Assembly: GCF_029543155.1 (NCBI RefSeq)
Contig: NZ_JARQXA010000002.1
Location: 124,001-188,000, forward strand
Origin: Sphingomonas sp. HITSZ_GF
GTDB lineage: Bacteria > Pseudomonadota > Alphaproteobacteria > Sphingomonadales > Sphingomonadaceae
Direction: 5' to 3'
Length of the DNA stretch: 64,000 nucleotides
Position numbers and translations under genes: made by a program. The notes under the pieces were generated by a model, which did not search any database, was not told the origin of the DNA, and was given only the letters and a program-made list of their open reading frames with translations. Positions 24,048-32,391 of the stretch are shown piece after piece; the first letter of the stretch is position 1; each line of letters opens with the position of its first letter.

Positions 24048-24998
24048 ATGGCAACCGTTCTCGACGAGGTACCGCTCGTCTCGATGGCCGAACAGGCGAA
24101 CGACCCCGAAGGGTTCGCACAGAAATTCGGCCAGTCCTTCCGCCGTTTCGGCTTCGCGATGGTATCGGACCATGGCGTGCCGCAGGAACTCATCGACCGC
24201 GCCTGGGCGATGACCAAGGCGTTCTTCGACCTGCCCGAGGAAACCAAGCGCGCCTATTTCGTCGCGGGCGGCGGGGGCGCGCGCGGCTACACGCCGTTCA
24301 AGACCGAGATCGCCAAGGGCGCGACGCATGTCGACCTGAAGGAATTCTGGCATGTCGGGCGCGAGCTGGCCAAGGGCCATCGCTTCGAGAAGGACATGGC
24401 CGCCAATATCTGGCCGGACCAGCCCGAAGGCTTCCGCGAGACCTTCCTCGAGCTGTTCCAGGCGTTCGACGATGCCGGCGACCGGCTGCTTTCGGCAGTG
24501 GCGATCTATCTTGGCCTCGAGCCCAACTGGTTCGATCGCGCGGTGCGGGACGGCAATTCGGTGCTGCGCCTGCTCCACTATCCGCCGGTGCCCGCCGATG
24601 CCCCCGAAGTGCGCGCCGGCGCGCATGAGGACATCAACCTGATCACGCTTCTCCTCGGTGCCGAGGAAGCCGGCCTCGAGCTGCTCGACAAGGACGGCCG
24701 CTGGCTGCCGGTCAAGCCGCCCGAAGGCGCGATGGTGATCAATGTCGGCGACATGCTGCAGCGGCTGACCAACCATTATCTGCCCTCGACCACCCACCGC
24801 GTGGTCAACCCGCCGGTCGAGCGCCGCGGCACCCCGCGCTACTCGATGCCCTTCTTCCTGCATCCGGCGCCGGACTTCCTGATCGAGACGCTGCCGTCGA
24901 CCATCACGGACGAGAACCCGAACCGCTATCCGACGCCGATCACCGCGCACGACTATCTGTTCGAGCGGCTGGTCGAGATCGGGCTGATCAAGAAATAG
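24048..24998 (+). CDS. isopenicillin N synthase family 2-oxoglutarate/Fe(II) oxygenase
   Basis: 316 residues. An N-terminal DIOX_N-type region (FRRFGFAMVSDHGVPQELID) precedes the 2OG-Fe(II) double-stranded beta-helix. Iron ligands are seen as HED in AGAHEDINLITLLLG and a distal His in STTHRVVNPP. The Arg of RYSMPFFLHP would bind 2-oxoglutarate. The start has AAGGAGA upstream. Related enzymes hydroxylate or oxidise varied small molecules; the substrate here cannot be told. Confidence 0.9.
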   Translation: MATVLDEVPLVSMAEQANDPEGFAQKFGQSFRRFGFAMVSDHGVPQELIDRAWAMTKAFFDLPEETKRAYFVAGGGGARGYTPFKTEIAKGATHVDLKEFWHVGRELAKGHRFEKDMAANIWPDQPEGFRETFLELFQAFDDAGDRLLSAVAIYLGLEPNWFDRAVRDGNSVLRLLHYPPVPADAPEVRAGAHEDINLITLLLGAEEAGLELLDKDGRWLPVKPPEGAMVINVGDMLQRLTNHYLPSTTHRVVNPPVERRGTPRYSMPFFLHPAPDFLIETLPSTITDENPNRYPTPITAHDYLFERLVEIGLIKK

Positions 24999-25008
24999 TA
25001 TCTTGAAA

Positions 25009-25113
25009 GCCCCTCCCCCTCGGGGGAGGGGTTGGGGTGGGGCATATCCGCAGGCGCAGTCTCGGTGAGACGTCCCCCACCCCCAACCCCTCCCCTAAAG
25101 GGGAGGGGCTTAT
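25009..25113. repeat. palindromic repeat, GC-rich variant
   Basis: Left arm gcccctccccctcgggggag plus gggttggggtgggg; right arm ccccacccccaaccc plus ctcccctaaaggggaggggc. A long imperfect inverted repeat followed by TTATTTTT, between the oxygenase gene and homoserine dehydrogenase. Probably a family A relative serving as a terminator. Confidence 0.8.
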
Positions 25114-25131
25114 TTTTGCGTGAGAGAGATC

Positions 25132-26424
25132 ATGACCGAACCGCTTCGTATCGCACTTGCAGGCCTTGGCACCGTCGGCGCGGGCGTGATTCGCCTGATC
25201 GACGCGAATGGCGAACTGATCGCCCGCCGTGCCGGCCGTCCGATCGAAGTGGTCGCCGTCTCCGCGCGCGACCGGGCCAAGGATCGCGGCGTCGACATCT
25301 CCCGCTTCGACTGGGTCGACGATACTGCCGCGTTGGCACAGCATCCCAAGGCCGATGTCGTGGTCGAGCTGGTCGGCGGATCGGACGGCCCGGCGCTGGC
25401 GCTCGCCCGCGCTTCGCTCGCCAACGGCAAGAGCTTCGTCACCGCCAACAAGGCGATGATCGCGCATCACGGGCTCGAGCTGGCCAGCGCCGCGGAGGAC
25501 GCCGGCCTCGCGCTCAAGTTCGAAGCTGCGGTGGCCGGCGGCGTGCCGGTAATCAAGGGGCTGCGCGAAGGCGCCGCCGCCAATGAGATCGCCCGCGTCT
25601 ATGGCATCCTCAACGGCACCTGCAATTTCATCCTGTCCAAGATGGAAGCCGAAGGCCGCGACTTCGCCGACATCCTCGCCGAGGCGCAGCGCCTGGGCTA
25701 TGCCGAAGCCGATCCGAGCTTCGACATCGACGGCGTCGATGCCGCGCACAAGCTGTCGATCCTCGCCAGCCTCGCCTTCGGCACCCAGCCGGCGTTCGAC
25801 CAGATGGCGATCACCGGCGTGCGCCATGTGATGGCGGCCGACATCGCCGAGGCAGCGGCGCTCGGCTATCGCATCCGCCTGCTCGGCGTCGCCGATGCCA
25901 GCGCGGGCGGGCTGTTCCAGCGCGTCCACCCGCACCTCGTGCCGCTCAGCCACCCGCTGGCGCACGTCACCGGATCGACCAACGCAGTGGTGGCGGAAGG
26001 CAATTTCGTCGGCCGCCTGCTGTTCCAGGGTGCCGGCGCGGGCGACGGCCCGACCGCCTCGGCCGTGGTGGCCGACCTGATCGACATCGCCCGCGGCGAA
26101 TTCGGCCCGCCCTATGCGATGCCCGCCGCTGCCCTCGCCGCCCCGGCCGCGGCCGACACCGGCGAGCGGACCGGCCGCGCCTATGTTCGCTTCACCGTGG
26201 CCGACAAGGTGGGCGTGCTCGCCGAGATCGCCGCGGCGATGCGCGATGCGGGCGTCTCGATCGAGAGCCTGATGCAACGCGGCGCCAGCGCCGATGGCAC
26301 CGTGCTCGTCGCCATCGTCACGCACGAAGGGCCCGAAAGTGCGGTCGCCGCAGCGCTCGCCAAGCTGCGCGGATCGGCCAGCCTGACCGGCGAGCCGATG
26401 TGGATGCACATCCTGGGCGGTTAA
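25132..26424 (+). CDS. hom: homoserine dehydrogenase
   Basis: 430 residues. It reduces aspartate semialdehyde to homoserine in the threonine and methionine pathways. An N-terminal Rossmann fold starts IALAGLGTVGAGVIRL; the catalytic domain includes KGLREGAAANEIARVYGILNG and LGYAEADPSFDIDG; a C-terminal ACT domain (KVGVLAEIAAAMRDAGVSIE) allows feedback by threonine. The ATG at 25132 is preferred over an in-frame start at 25120. Its stop overlaps the convergent gene on TTAA. glpX lies downstream on the same strand, a common sphingomonad arrangement. Confidence 0.96.
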   Translation: MTEPLRIALAGLGTVGAGVIRLIDANGELIARRAGRPIEVVAVSARDRAKDRGVDISRFDWVDDTAALAQHPKADVVVELVGGSDGPALALARASLANGKSFVTANKAMIAHHGLELASAAEDAGLALKFEAAVAGGVPVIKGLREGAAANEIARVYGILNGTCNFILSKMEAEGRDFADILAEAQRLGYAEADPSFDIDGVDAAHKLSILASLAFGTQPAFDQMAITGVRHVMAADIAEAAALGYRIRLLGVADASAGGLFQRVHPHLVPLSHPLAHVTGSTNAVVAEGNFVGRLLFQGAGAGDGPTASAVVADLIDIARGEFGPPYAMPAAALAAPAAADTGERTGRAYVRFTVADKVGVLAEIAAAMRDAGVSIESLMQRGASADGTVLVAIVTHEGPESAVAAALAKLRGSASLTGEPMWMHILGG

Positions 26425-26723
26425 TCGCCCAGGCTGGTCTTCACGATCTGCCGGCCCTTGCGCGGGCACCAGGGGGCGCCGGTGGTTCCGCAGGGCATGC
26501 CCTGGCTCTTCACCGCCTCCGCCTTGGGATCGACAACCTCGGTGTTCGCCAGCGGCAGCCGGTAGCGCTGGTTCGGGTCGGCTGGCGTCGCCACCAGCAC
26601 GCTGCGGCCCGGCGCGGCACGCGCGGGAATGCGGGTGACGCGCACCGTGCGCGCCTTGCGGTGGCGCTGGGGATCGTCGGCAATGGTGGTGGCCCCGTTA
26701 AGGGCCAGCGCGAGAAGCAGCAT
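26421..26723 (-). CDS. small hypothetical exported protein
   Basis: 100 residues with a short hydrophobic N-terminus (MLLLALALNGATTIA) that may be a signal peptide. The mature part is basic, with a C-terminal MPCGTTGAPWCPRKGRQIV segment bearing a cysteine pair. Its stop codon overlaps that of homoserine dehydrogenase tail to tail. No recognised domain. Confidence 0.55.
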   Translation of the reverse strand: MLLLALALNGATTIADDPQRHRKARTVRVTRIPARAAPGRSVLVATPADPNQRYRLPLANTEVVDPKAEAVKSQGMPCGTTGAPWCPRKGRQIVKTSLGD

Positions 26724-26778
26724 GGAAGCTCCCGAATTGGTCCACCGCGCCTAACGCACGGCTCGCCTCTCGTTTCCC

Positions 26779-27150
26779 TCAGGGCGCAAGATCGCGGCGT
26801 ACCGTGTGCACGCCGCGCGCGCTGACCGTTGCAGTGACGCCCACCGATCCGCAGCGGACGGTGAAGGCGCCTTGCCCGCACGGCATATTCCCGTCCGCCC
26901 CGTCGAACAGCCGGGCGAGGCGTCCGGCATCGGTATCCGGCCCGGTATAGGGCGTGACCAGGGGCACGCGGTACTTGTCCGCCTCGCACCGCGCGCAGAC
27001 CGTGATCTCGTTCTCGTCGCGTGCGCGGGTACATTGCGGGTTCGCCGACCAGGTGCGGCGATGCATCTCCATCGCTTCGGCCGGGGTCAGCGCCGGCGCC
27101 TGGGCTTCGGCCTGGGCCGGGGCGAGCAGCAGCGTGGCAAGGATCAGCAT
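26779..27150 (-). CDS. small cysteine-containing exported protein
   Basis: 123 residues with a signal peptide (MLILATLLLAPAQAEAQA). The mature region has cysteines in NPQCTRARDENEITVCARCE, MPCGQ and VRCGSVG, so probably disulfide-bonded in the periplasm. It follows 56 bases from the other small exported gene on the same strand and may be co-transcribed. No known domain. Confidence 0.6.
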   Translation of the reverse strand: MLILATLLLAPAQAEAQAPALTPAEAMEMHRRTWSANPQCTRARDENEITVCARCEADKYRVPLVTPYTGPDTDAGRLARLFDGADGNMPCGQGAFTVRCGSVGVTATVSARGVHTVRRDLAP

Positions 27151-27306
27151 CGCACATTCCTCCCGCCCCCGGAGAGTCGCTTCGCTAGCGCAACGATGTG
27201 GCCGAAATGCGGGCAGATCGGCCTGACAACGTTAGCGGCATCGACAAGCGCCGCCGCCCTGCCTAATCGCCCCTCCAAGTCCAATCTTCGGGGGTGATCC
27301 TTTCCC

Positions 27307-28275
27307 ATGTCGCAGACCGCCAGCCACGCGCTTGACCGCGTCCTCGTCCTCGAAATGGTGCGCGTGACCGAAGCGGCGGCGATCGCCGCCTCGACTCTCA
27401 CCGGGCGCGGCGACGAAAAGGCGGCCGATGCCGCCGCCGTCGAGGCGATGCGCGACGCGCTCAACAAGCTCTATCTCGACGGCACCGTGGTGATCGGCGA
27501 GGGCGAGCGCGACGAGGCGCCGATGCTGTTCATCGGCGAGAAGGTGGGCGCGGCGCAGGGCAAGGGCCCGGCGATCGACATCGCGCTCGACCCGCTCGAA
27601 GGCACGACGATCTGCGCCAAGGCCGGCCCCAATGCGCTGGCGGTGCTTGCCGTCGCCGAGAAGGGCGGCCTGCTCAACGCCCCCGACGTCTATATGGACA
27701 AGATCGCGGTCGGTCCGGGCTATCCCGAAGGCGTGATCGACCTGGCCAAGTCGCCGACCGAGAATGTGAAGGCGATCGCCGCCGCCAAGGGCGTGGCGCC
27801 GCACGAGATCATCGCCTGCGTGCTTGATCGCCCACGCCACGAGAAGCTGATCGCCGAGCTGCGCGGCGTCGGCTGCGGCGTGGTGCTGATCGGCGACGGC
27901 GACGTGGCCGGCGTGATCGCCACCACCGATCCGGAGACGACGATCGACGTCTATATGGGCCAGGGCGGCGCCCCCGAGGGCGTGCTCGCCTGCGCGGCGC
28001 TGCGCTGCGTCGGCGGCCAGTTCAAGGGCCGGCTGGTGTTCCGCAACGAGGACGAGCGCCAGCGCGCGCGCAAATGGGGCATCGAGGATCTCGACAAGAT
28101 CTACGACCTGACCGAGCTGGCCAAGGGCGACTGCATCTTCGCAGCGACGGGCGTGACCGACGGCTCGCTGCTCGAAGGCGTGAAGCGCTTCGCCGGCAAG
28201 ATGACCACCGAGAGCGTGGTGATGCGCGCCCATTCGGGCACGGTGCGCTGGGTGAAGGGCGAGCACCGGATCTAA
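27307..28275 (+). CDS. glpX: class II fructose-1,6-bisphosphatase
   Basis: 322 residues. Metal-dependent GlpX-type phosphatase for gluconeogenesis. Signature features are the N-terminal VTEAAAIAAS, the metal site GEGERDEAPML, ALDPLEGTTICAK (inositol-phosphatase-fold DPLEGT), and IFAATGVTDGSLL in the C-terminal half. It is the usual companion of hom in sphingomonads. A family B repeat follows. Confidence 0.96.
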   Translation: MSQTASHALDRVLVLEMVRVTEAAAIAASTLTGRGDEKAADAAAVEAMRDALNKLYLDGTVVIGEGERDEAPMLFIGEKVGAAQGKGPAIDIALDPLEGTTICAKAGPNALAVLAVAEKGGLLNAPDVYMDKIAVGPGYPEGVIDLAKSPTENVKAIAAAKGVAPHEIIACVLDRPRHEKLIAELRGVGCGVVLIGDGDVAGVIATTDPETTIDVYMGQGGAPEGVLACAALRCVGGQFKGRLVFRNEDERQRARKWGIEDLDKIYDLTELAKGDCIFAATGVTDGSLLEGVKRFAGKMTTESVVMRAHSGTVRWVKGEHRI

Positions 28276-28297
28276 GCAAGGCCTAGCCTCCACTTCT

Positions 28298-28398
28298 TTC
28301 CCCGGCAAAGGCCGGGGCCCAGCCTTGAAAGTCACGCGCCCAGGCGCGCCTTCATCGCGCACTGCTTAGCCTGGGTCCCTGCCTTCGCCGGGGAAAAG
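28298..28398. repeat. family B palindromic repeat, copy 3
   Basis: Left core ttccccggcaaaggccgggg and right core tgccttcgccggggaa, with gcccagcc and gcctgggt pairing inside. It separates glpX from the convergent MNIO operon and may end both transcripts. Confidence 0.85.
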
Positions 28399-28405
28399 GA
28401 AAAGC

Positions 28406-29176
28406 CTAGATACCTGCGATGATGCCATGCGCCGCCGCGAAGGGGAGCCAGCCCGCGAGGCGCGGTTCGGCCGGCACGGCGTGCGCCGGATCGCCGGGCA
28501 GCGCGACCAGCCAGTCGAACTGCCACGGCTCGAGCGGATGGCATGTCACCCGGTAGTGCGCGCGGGCGACTGCCAGCAGCATCGCCTCCGGGCGCGGCGG
28601 GATCGGATCGCCACCCGCCAGCATCGCGCTGAAATCGAAGGGCAACGCGAGCAGCCGCACGCTGTCCGGCCGCCACCAGAGCCGCGGCTCAGCGAGCGCG
28701 AGCAGCTCGGCGATGGCCGGCGCGACACCGGGATAGTCGCGTGACGGCAACCGCTCGATCCCCTCGGCGCGGTGGACTTCCGCCATGGTCCGCTCGATCC
28801 GGGCCAGCGCCGCCGGGATCGCGCCCACGTCCTGCGCCCCGCCCGGCGGGCGCGACGCCTCCAGCCAGTCGGCAAAGCCCGCGCCGAACGCGTAGAGCGT
28901 GTAGCTGCGCGAGGGGCAGGCCGCGATATAGCCCTGGGCGAACAGCTGGAAGGCGGTGGGCCCGGCGAGGGCGTGCAGCAGCGGGTATTCGCTCTCCAGG
29001 CATTCGATCAGCCGCTGGCGATAGCCGCGCGCATAGATGCCGATGCGGTCCTCGGCAGTCAGGCGATTGTCGCCGCGGACATGCGCGCGCGAACCGGCAT
29101 CCGAATCGGCGAGAATCGCGTCCTGCATCCAGTGCTGGAGCGTGGCCAGATCAGGCGGCAACGGCGAGCCCCGCAC
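28406..29176 (-). CDS. DUF2063 protein, HvfC/BufC-like partner of the MNIO enzyme
   Basis: 256 residues from a GTG at 29176; a TTG at 29161 is an alternative. The N-terminal DUF2063 domain reads LATLQHWMQDAIL, RIGIYARGYRQRLIECLESEYP and LFAQGYIAACPSRSYTLYAFG, the typical family pattern. A second domain contains a WRPDSVRLLALPFDF segment. HvfC/BufC proteins act beside DUF692 enzymes, probably by binding the precursor peptide and presenting it. The gene overlaps the MNIO gene by up to 26 bases, so the two are translationally coupled. Third and last gene of the operon; a family B repeat follows. Confidence 0.87.
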   Translation of the reverse strand: MRGSPLPPDLATLQHWMQDAILADSDAGSRAHVRGDNRLTAEDRIGIYARGYRQRLIECLESEYPLLHALAGPTAFQLFAQGYIAACPSRSYTLYAFGAGFADWLEASRPPGGAQDVGAIPAALARIERTMAEVHRAEGIERLPSRDYPGVAPAIAELLALAEPRLWWRPDSVRLLALPFDFSAMLAGGDPIPPRPEAMLLAVARAHYRVTCHPLEPWQFDWLVALPGDPAHAVPAEPRLAGWLPFAAAHGIIAGI

Positions 29177-30002
29177 GCACCTGCCGGGCCCTGGCGAGCT
29201 CGGCCGCCACCACGTCGAAGGGCGGGATGCTGGCGTCCCACTCGACCATCGTCGCTACCGGGCCACAGCGCTCCCAGACGCGCGCATAGAGCGGCCACAC
29301 CGCATCGGGCACCGGCGCGTCATGGGTGTCGATCAGGTGGGTGCCGTGATCGCTCGGCCCGGCGAGATGGACCTGGACGACATGCGCCGCCGGGATCGCC
29401 TCGATATAGTCGAGCGGATCGAGCGCGTGGTTGAAGCTCGAGACATGGACGTTGTTGACGTCGAGCAGCAGCCCGCAGCCGGTCAGGTCGCACAGCCGCG
29501 CGAGGAACTCGGCCTCGGGCATCCGGCTGGCGCGGAATTCGAGATAGGTGCTGGGGTTCTCGACGATCAGCGGACGGCCGAGGAAATCCTGCACCGCACG
29601 CACCCGATCGGCGACATGGGCGAGCGCTGCCTCGGTGAGCGGCAGCGGCAGCAGGTCATGGCTGTTCACCCCCTGCACCCCGGTCCAGCAGAGATGGTCC
29701 GACACCCAGAGCGGCCGGAAGCGCTCGGCCAGGTCGCGCAACTTGGCGAGATAGGCCAGGTCGAGCGGCGCGGTGCTGCCGATCGATAGCGACACGCCGT
29801 GGAGCACCACCGGCCGGTGCGCCGCGACATGCTCGAATACGCGCAGGCCATAGCCGTGATTGTCGAGCAGGTTCTCGGTGATCGCCTCGAACCAGTCGAC
29901 GCCCCACTGGTCCGGGGGCGTCGCCATCAGATGCGGGAAATGCTCCTCGCGCAGCCCCAGCCCGTCGCCGGGATTGGGCAGGCCGAGCCGGGGCTGCGTC
30001 AT
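29151..30002 (-). CDS. MNIO (DUF692) multinuclear non-heme iron oxidase
   Basis: 283 residues, a TIM-barrel enzyme of the MbnB/TglH/HvfB/BufB superfamily. Members use two or three iron ions to oxidise cysteines of peptide substrates, giving oxazolone/thioamide, thiooxazole or other rearranged products. Expected ligands are all present: GLGLREEH (H21), DWFEAITEN (D36, E39, E43, N44), LHGVSLSIG (H68), SDHLCW (D102, H103), VENPSTY (E148, N149), LLLDVNNVHV (D181, N183, N184), VHLAG (H212), IDTHDAPV (D225, H227) and VEWD (E254). It begins 13 bases after the Cys-rich ferritin-like gene, the likely substrate, and overlaps the DUF2063 gene. The product chemistry cannot be read from sequence. Confidence 0.95.
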   Translation of the reverse strand: MTQPRLGLPNPGDGLGLREEHFPHLMATPPDQWGVDWFEAITENLLDNHGYGLRVFEHVAAHRPVVLHGVSLSIGSTAPLDLAYLAKLRDLAERFRPLWVSDHLCWTGVQGVNSHDLLPLPLTEAALAHVADRVRAVQDFLGRPLIVENPSTYLEFRASRMPEAEFLARLCDLTGCGLLLDVNNVHVSSFNHALDPLDYIEAIPAAHVVQVHLAGPSDHGTHLIDTHDAPVPDAVWPLYARVWERCGPVATMVEWDASIPPFDVVAAELARARQVRAGLAVAA

Positions 30003-30015
30003 CGCCGCACCGCCC

Positions 30016-32352
30016 TCAGGTCGAGGGCGGATAGGCGAGGCGCAGGTCGTTCGGCGCCTGCTGGGTCAGGCCCGGCACCGGCTTGTCCGGATCGCCATTG
30101 ACCTTGTAGGCGACGACCTTGGCAAAGGCCTGGAAGGCGATGTCCTCCACCTTGTCGCCGACCTTGAAGTCGATCGTGGCGATCTTCTTCGAAGTCGGCG
30201 CGCCGCAGCCCGAGGGGGTGGGCGTGGGCGCAGGCGAAGGCGTGCCGCACAGATTCTTGTCCGCCTTGGCTTCGGGCGCCCCGCAGCCCGAAGGCGACGG
30301 CGTGGGCTTGGGCGTGCCGCACAGCACCGGCTTGGTGCTGCCGACCAGCGCCCACACCTCCATCGTGCCCGCCTTGGGATAGAGCTGGAGCGCCGAGATC
30401 GGCACCGCGCAGCCACCGAAGCCGCCGCAGATATTGTCGCTCGGCGCGGTGTACATCGGGCCGCTCGGCGTGGGAGTGGGCGCGCCGCAGCTCGACGGCG
30501 TGGGGCTGGGCGACGGCGTGCCACACAGGCCGCCATAGCTGCGCAGCGTCACCGCCGAGCAGCCGCCACCCTTCACCGTGGTCGGCGTGCCGCAGCTGCC
30601 GCTCGCCACCGGGCTGGCCTTGGGCGCGTTCGAAGTCTTGGACGAAGCACCGCCACAGCTGCCCCCCGCCCCGCCGCAGCTGCCGCCGCCGCTGGTGAGC
30701 TGGACGAAGCCGCAACCGCCCTGGCCCTTGCACAGGTTCGAGCCGCGGCAGGTGTGGTAGATCGAGGTCTGCGCGCAGGCATTGGCGCCCCATTTGCCGC
30801 CGACCTCGGCAACGTCGAGGCCCTGGCAGGCATGGTTGACCACGTTCTTGTTCGGCTGGCCGACGCCCACCGACAGGTCCGGCGTCTTGCCGAACACCGC
30901 CCAGGCGGTCGACATGCGGTCGCCCGATCCCGCCATCGACGGGAACGGGAAGGACACGGTGGCGCCTGCCGGGTTCCAGTAATTGTCGAGCACGGTGGTG
31001 ACGCCCTTGATCGCACCGCACACCGCCTGGCTCATCTTCTGGTAGTTGGCCGCGGCTTCCTTGCCGGCCTTCAGCGCATTGAGCGACGCCGCGATCTGAT
31101 CGGGCGTGGCCAGGCCATAGGGATTGTCCTTCGGATCATAGCCTTCGGTGGTGAGATCCTTGCCACTCCACTTGCCGACCAGCGGCGACTGGTCCCAGGT
31201 CTCGAGCCCGCCGCTCCCCCGGATGTCCTCGATCTCGCGGAAGCGCGTATAATGGTCGATGCCGTCATTCTCGGCGCGTGCCGCGGCGTCGGACGAGGGG
31301 ATCAGCTTGCCGGTCTGCGAATAGCTCGGATAGTCCGATGCGAGCGCGTCGCGATCCGGGCAGTAATGCGGATTGACCACGCCCTGGACGAGCTTGGCGC
31401 TCTCGTCCTTCAGCCGCTGGCCCTTCTCGTCATAGCGCGCACCGAGCGTGGCGCCTTCGCCCTGATCGGTGATTGCGTTCATCATGTTGAGCGCCTGTTT
31501 CAGCGCGATCTCGGGGTCGGTGAGCGCAATCGTGGTCTCGAAGCCCATGAACTCGCGCATCGGATGGCCGGGGAAGCTGAAGCTGTTGAACAGGTCGTTC
31601 TGCTGGCCCGAGGCGTCCATGACATGGTCCCAGAGCCGGGTGCCGTCCTCGTATCGGATCAGCAGATAGTCGCGGTAGCACTGGTACATATAGCCGATCG
31701 AGCCGAACATGATGTTGGCGTCGAGCTGCTCGATCGTGGTGTAGGGGAAAGGCACCTTGGGGAAATACTTCCCCTTGTTGCGGACGATGTCCTTCTCCGC
31801 CGTCTCCTGCGGCTGCTCGATCGCAAGGAACAGCTCGATCCGCTCCTTGTCGAGCGGGCCGACATTGACCGCGACCTTCTCGAACCGGTTGGTGTCCTTC
31901 AGGTCGACGATGCCGGGAATCTTGCTGAGCTTGGGCCCGTAGCAGGTCCAGCCATGGTTGCCGCTCTGCAGCGTGGTGGCGGTGAAGCTGGGCGTGGCGC
32001 CGACCGCGGTGGCAAGGTTCGCCGCCATCTGCAGGTGGAGCATCTCCTGGATGAACACCGAGAAGACGATGTTGAACGCCTTCTTGTTGCCCCAGCCCTT
32101 CTTGCCGGGCTTGTGCTCGAACACCGCGCTGGTCTTGGCGCCGGGCCATTGCCGGCCCTTGTAGAAGCTGTTCCCCTGGCTGGTGATCGGGTGCATCCCC
32201 GTCACCGAATAGAGCGAGGTCATGTAGAGCGGGATCGTGAACAGCTCGACATTGACTGCAGCCTGCGCGATCCAGCGCACCACCAGCATATCGGTTTCGA
32301 GGAACTTCTTAGGGCGCGCGGACAGCTCGCCGGCAACGTGCGTCAAGTGCAT
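30016..32352 (-). CDS. ferritin-like (VioB-type) protein with Cys-rich repeat tail; probable MNIO substrate
   Basis: 778 residues in three parts. Residues ~15-240 look like the VioB-type ferritin-like domain: AQAAVNVELFTIPLYMTS with E37, FIQEMLHLQMA with E103 and H106, and FLAIEQPQE, candidate di-iron ligands. Residues ~250-500 are a less clear helical region. From C509 onward there are 17 cysteines: first ACQGLD...NACAQT...HTCRGSNLCKGQGGCG, resembling bufferin-type motifs; then SCGGAGGSCGGA, and three CGTP-(Pro/Ser/Thr)-CGAP units at 610-625, 678-693 and 702-719. After the repeats comes a conserved-looking KKIATIDFKVGDKVEDIAFQ domain. No Sec signal or lipobox is visible. GGGGGAA precedes the ATG. 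The modified-substrate role is inferred from the tail and the adjacent MNIO/DUF2063 genes. Alternatively the tail is a metal-binding or disulfide region not modified at all. Confidence 0.85.
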   Translation of the reverse strand: MHLTHVAGELSARPKKFLETDMLVVRWIAQAAVNVELFTIPLYMTSLYSVTGMHPITSQGNSFYKGRQWPGAKTSAVFEHKPGKKGWGNKKAFNIVFSVFIQEMLHLQMAANLATAVGATPSFTATTLQSGNHGWTCYGPKLSKIPGIVDLKDTNRFEKVAVNVGPLDKERIELFLAIEQPQETAEKDIVRNKGKYFPKVPFPYTTIEQLDANIMFGSIGYMYQCYRDYLLIRYEDGTRLWDHVMDASGQQNDLFNSFSFPGHPMREFMGFETTIALTDPEIALKQALNMMNAITDQGEGATLGARYDEKGQRLKDESAKLVQGVVNPHYCPDRDALASDYPSYSQTGKLIPSSDAAARAENDGIDHYTRFREIEDIRGSGGLETWDQSPLVGKWSGKDLTTEGYDPKDNPYGLATPDQIAASLNALKAGKEAAANYQKMSQAVCGAIKGVTTVLDNYWNPAGATVSFPFPSMAGSGDRMSTAWAVFGKTPDLSVGVGQPNKNVVNHACQGLDVAEVGGKWGANACAQTSIYHTCRGSNLCKGQGGCGFVQLTSGGGSCGGAGGSCGGASSKTSNAPKASPVASGSCGTPTTVKGGGCSAVTLRSYGGLCGTPSPSPTPSSCGAPTPTPSGPMYTAPSDNICGGFGGCAVPISALQLYPKAGTMEVWALVGSTKPVLCGTPKPTPSPSGCGAPEAKADKNLCGTPSPAPTPTPSGCGAPTSKKIATIDFKVGDKVEDIAFQAFAKVVAYKVNGDPDKPVPGLTQQAPNDLRLAYPPST
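30196..30525 (-). repeat. three CGTP...CGAP repeats coding the Cys/Pro tail
   Basis: Units at 30478-30525, 30274-30321 and 30196-30249 (minus strand) encode CGTPSPSPTPSSCGAP, CGTPKPTPSPSGCGAP and CGTPSPAPTPTPSGCGAP. Two Cys-Gly pairs sit 10 to 12 residues apart in each unit, separated by flexible Pro/Ser/Thr. Units 1 and 2 are separated by a short non-repeat domain (residues 643-675). Confidence 0.9.
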
Positions 32353-32363
32353 GACAATTCCCC

Positions 32364-32391
32364 CAAGCTTCGCAGAACTGCGATGTGCTTG
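32364..32391. promoter_or_regulatory. 28-base dyad upstream of the MNIO operon
   Basis: Inner perfect palindrome TCGCAG-AA-CTGCGA (32370-32383) with outer arms CAAGC (32364-32368) and GCTTG (32387-32391). It begins 12 bases upstream of the ATG at 32352, between the ribosome-binding site and the region expected to hold the promoter. Candidate operator, or 5'-UTR structure controlling translation. The rest of the 201-base gap to the divergent CPBP gene is relatively AT-rich and should hold promoters for both sides. Confidence 0.5.

Noticed and set aside
29037..29789. Plus-strand frames opposite the MNIO and DUF2063 genes
   Set aside because: Arg/Pro-rich shadows; the MNIO metal ligands are clear on the minus strand.
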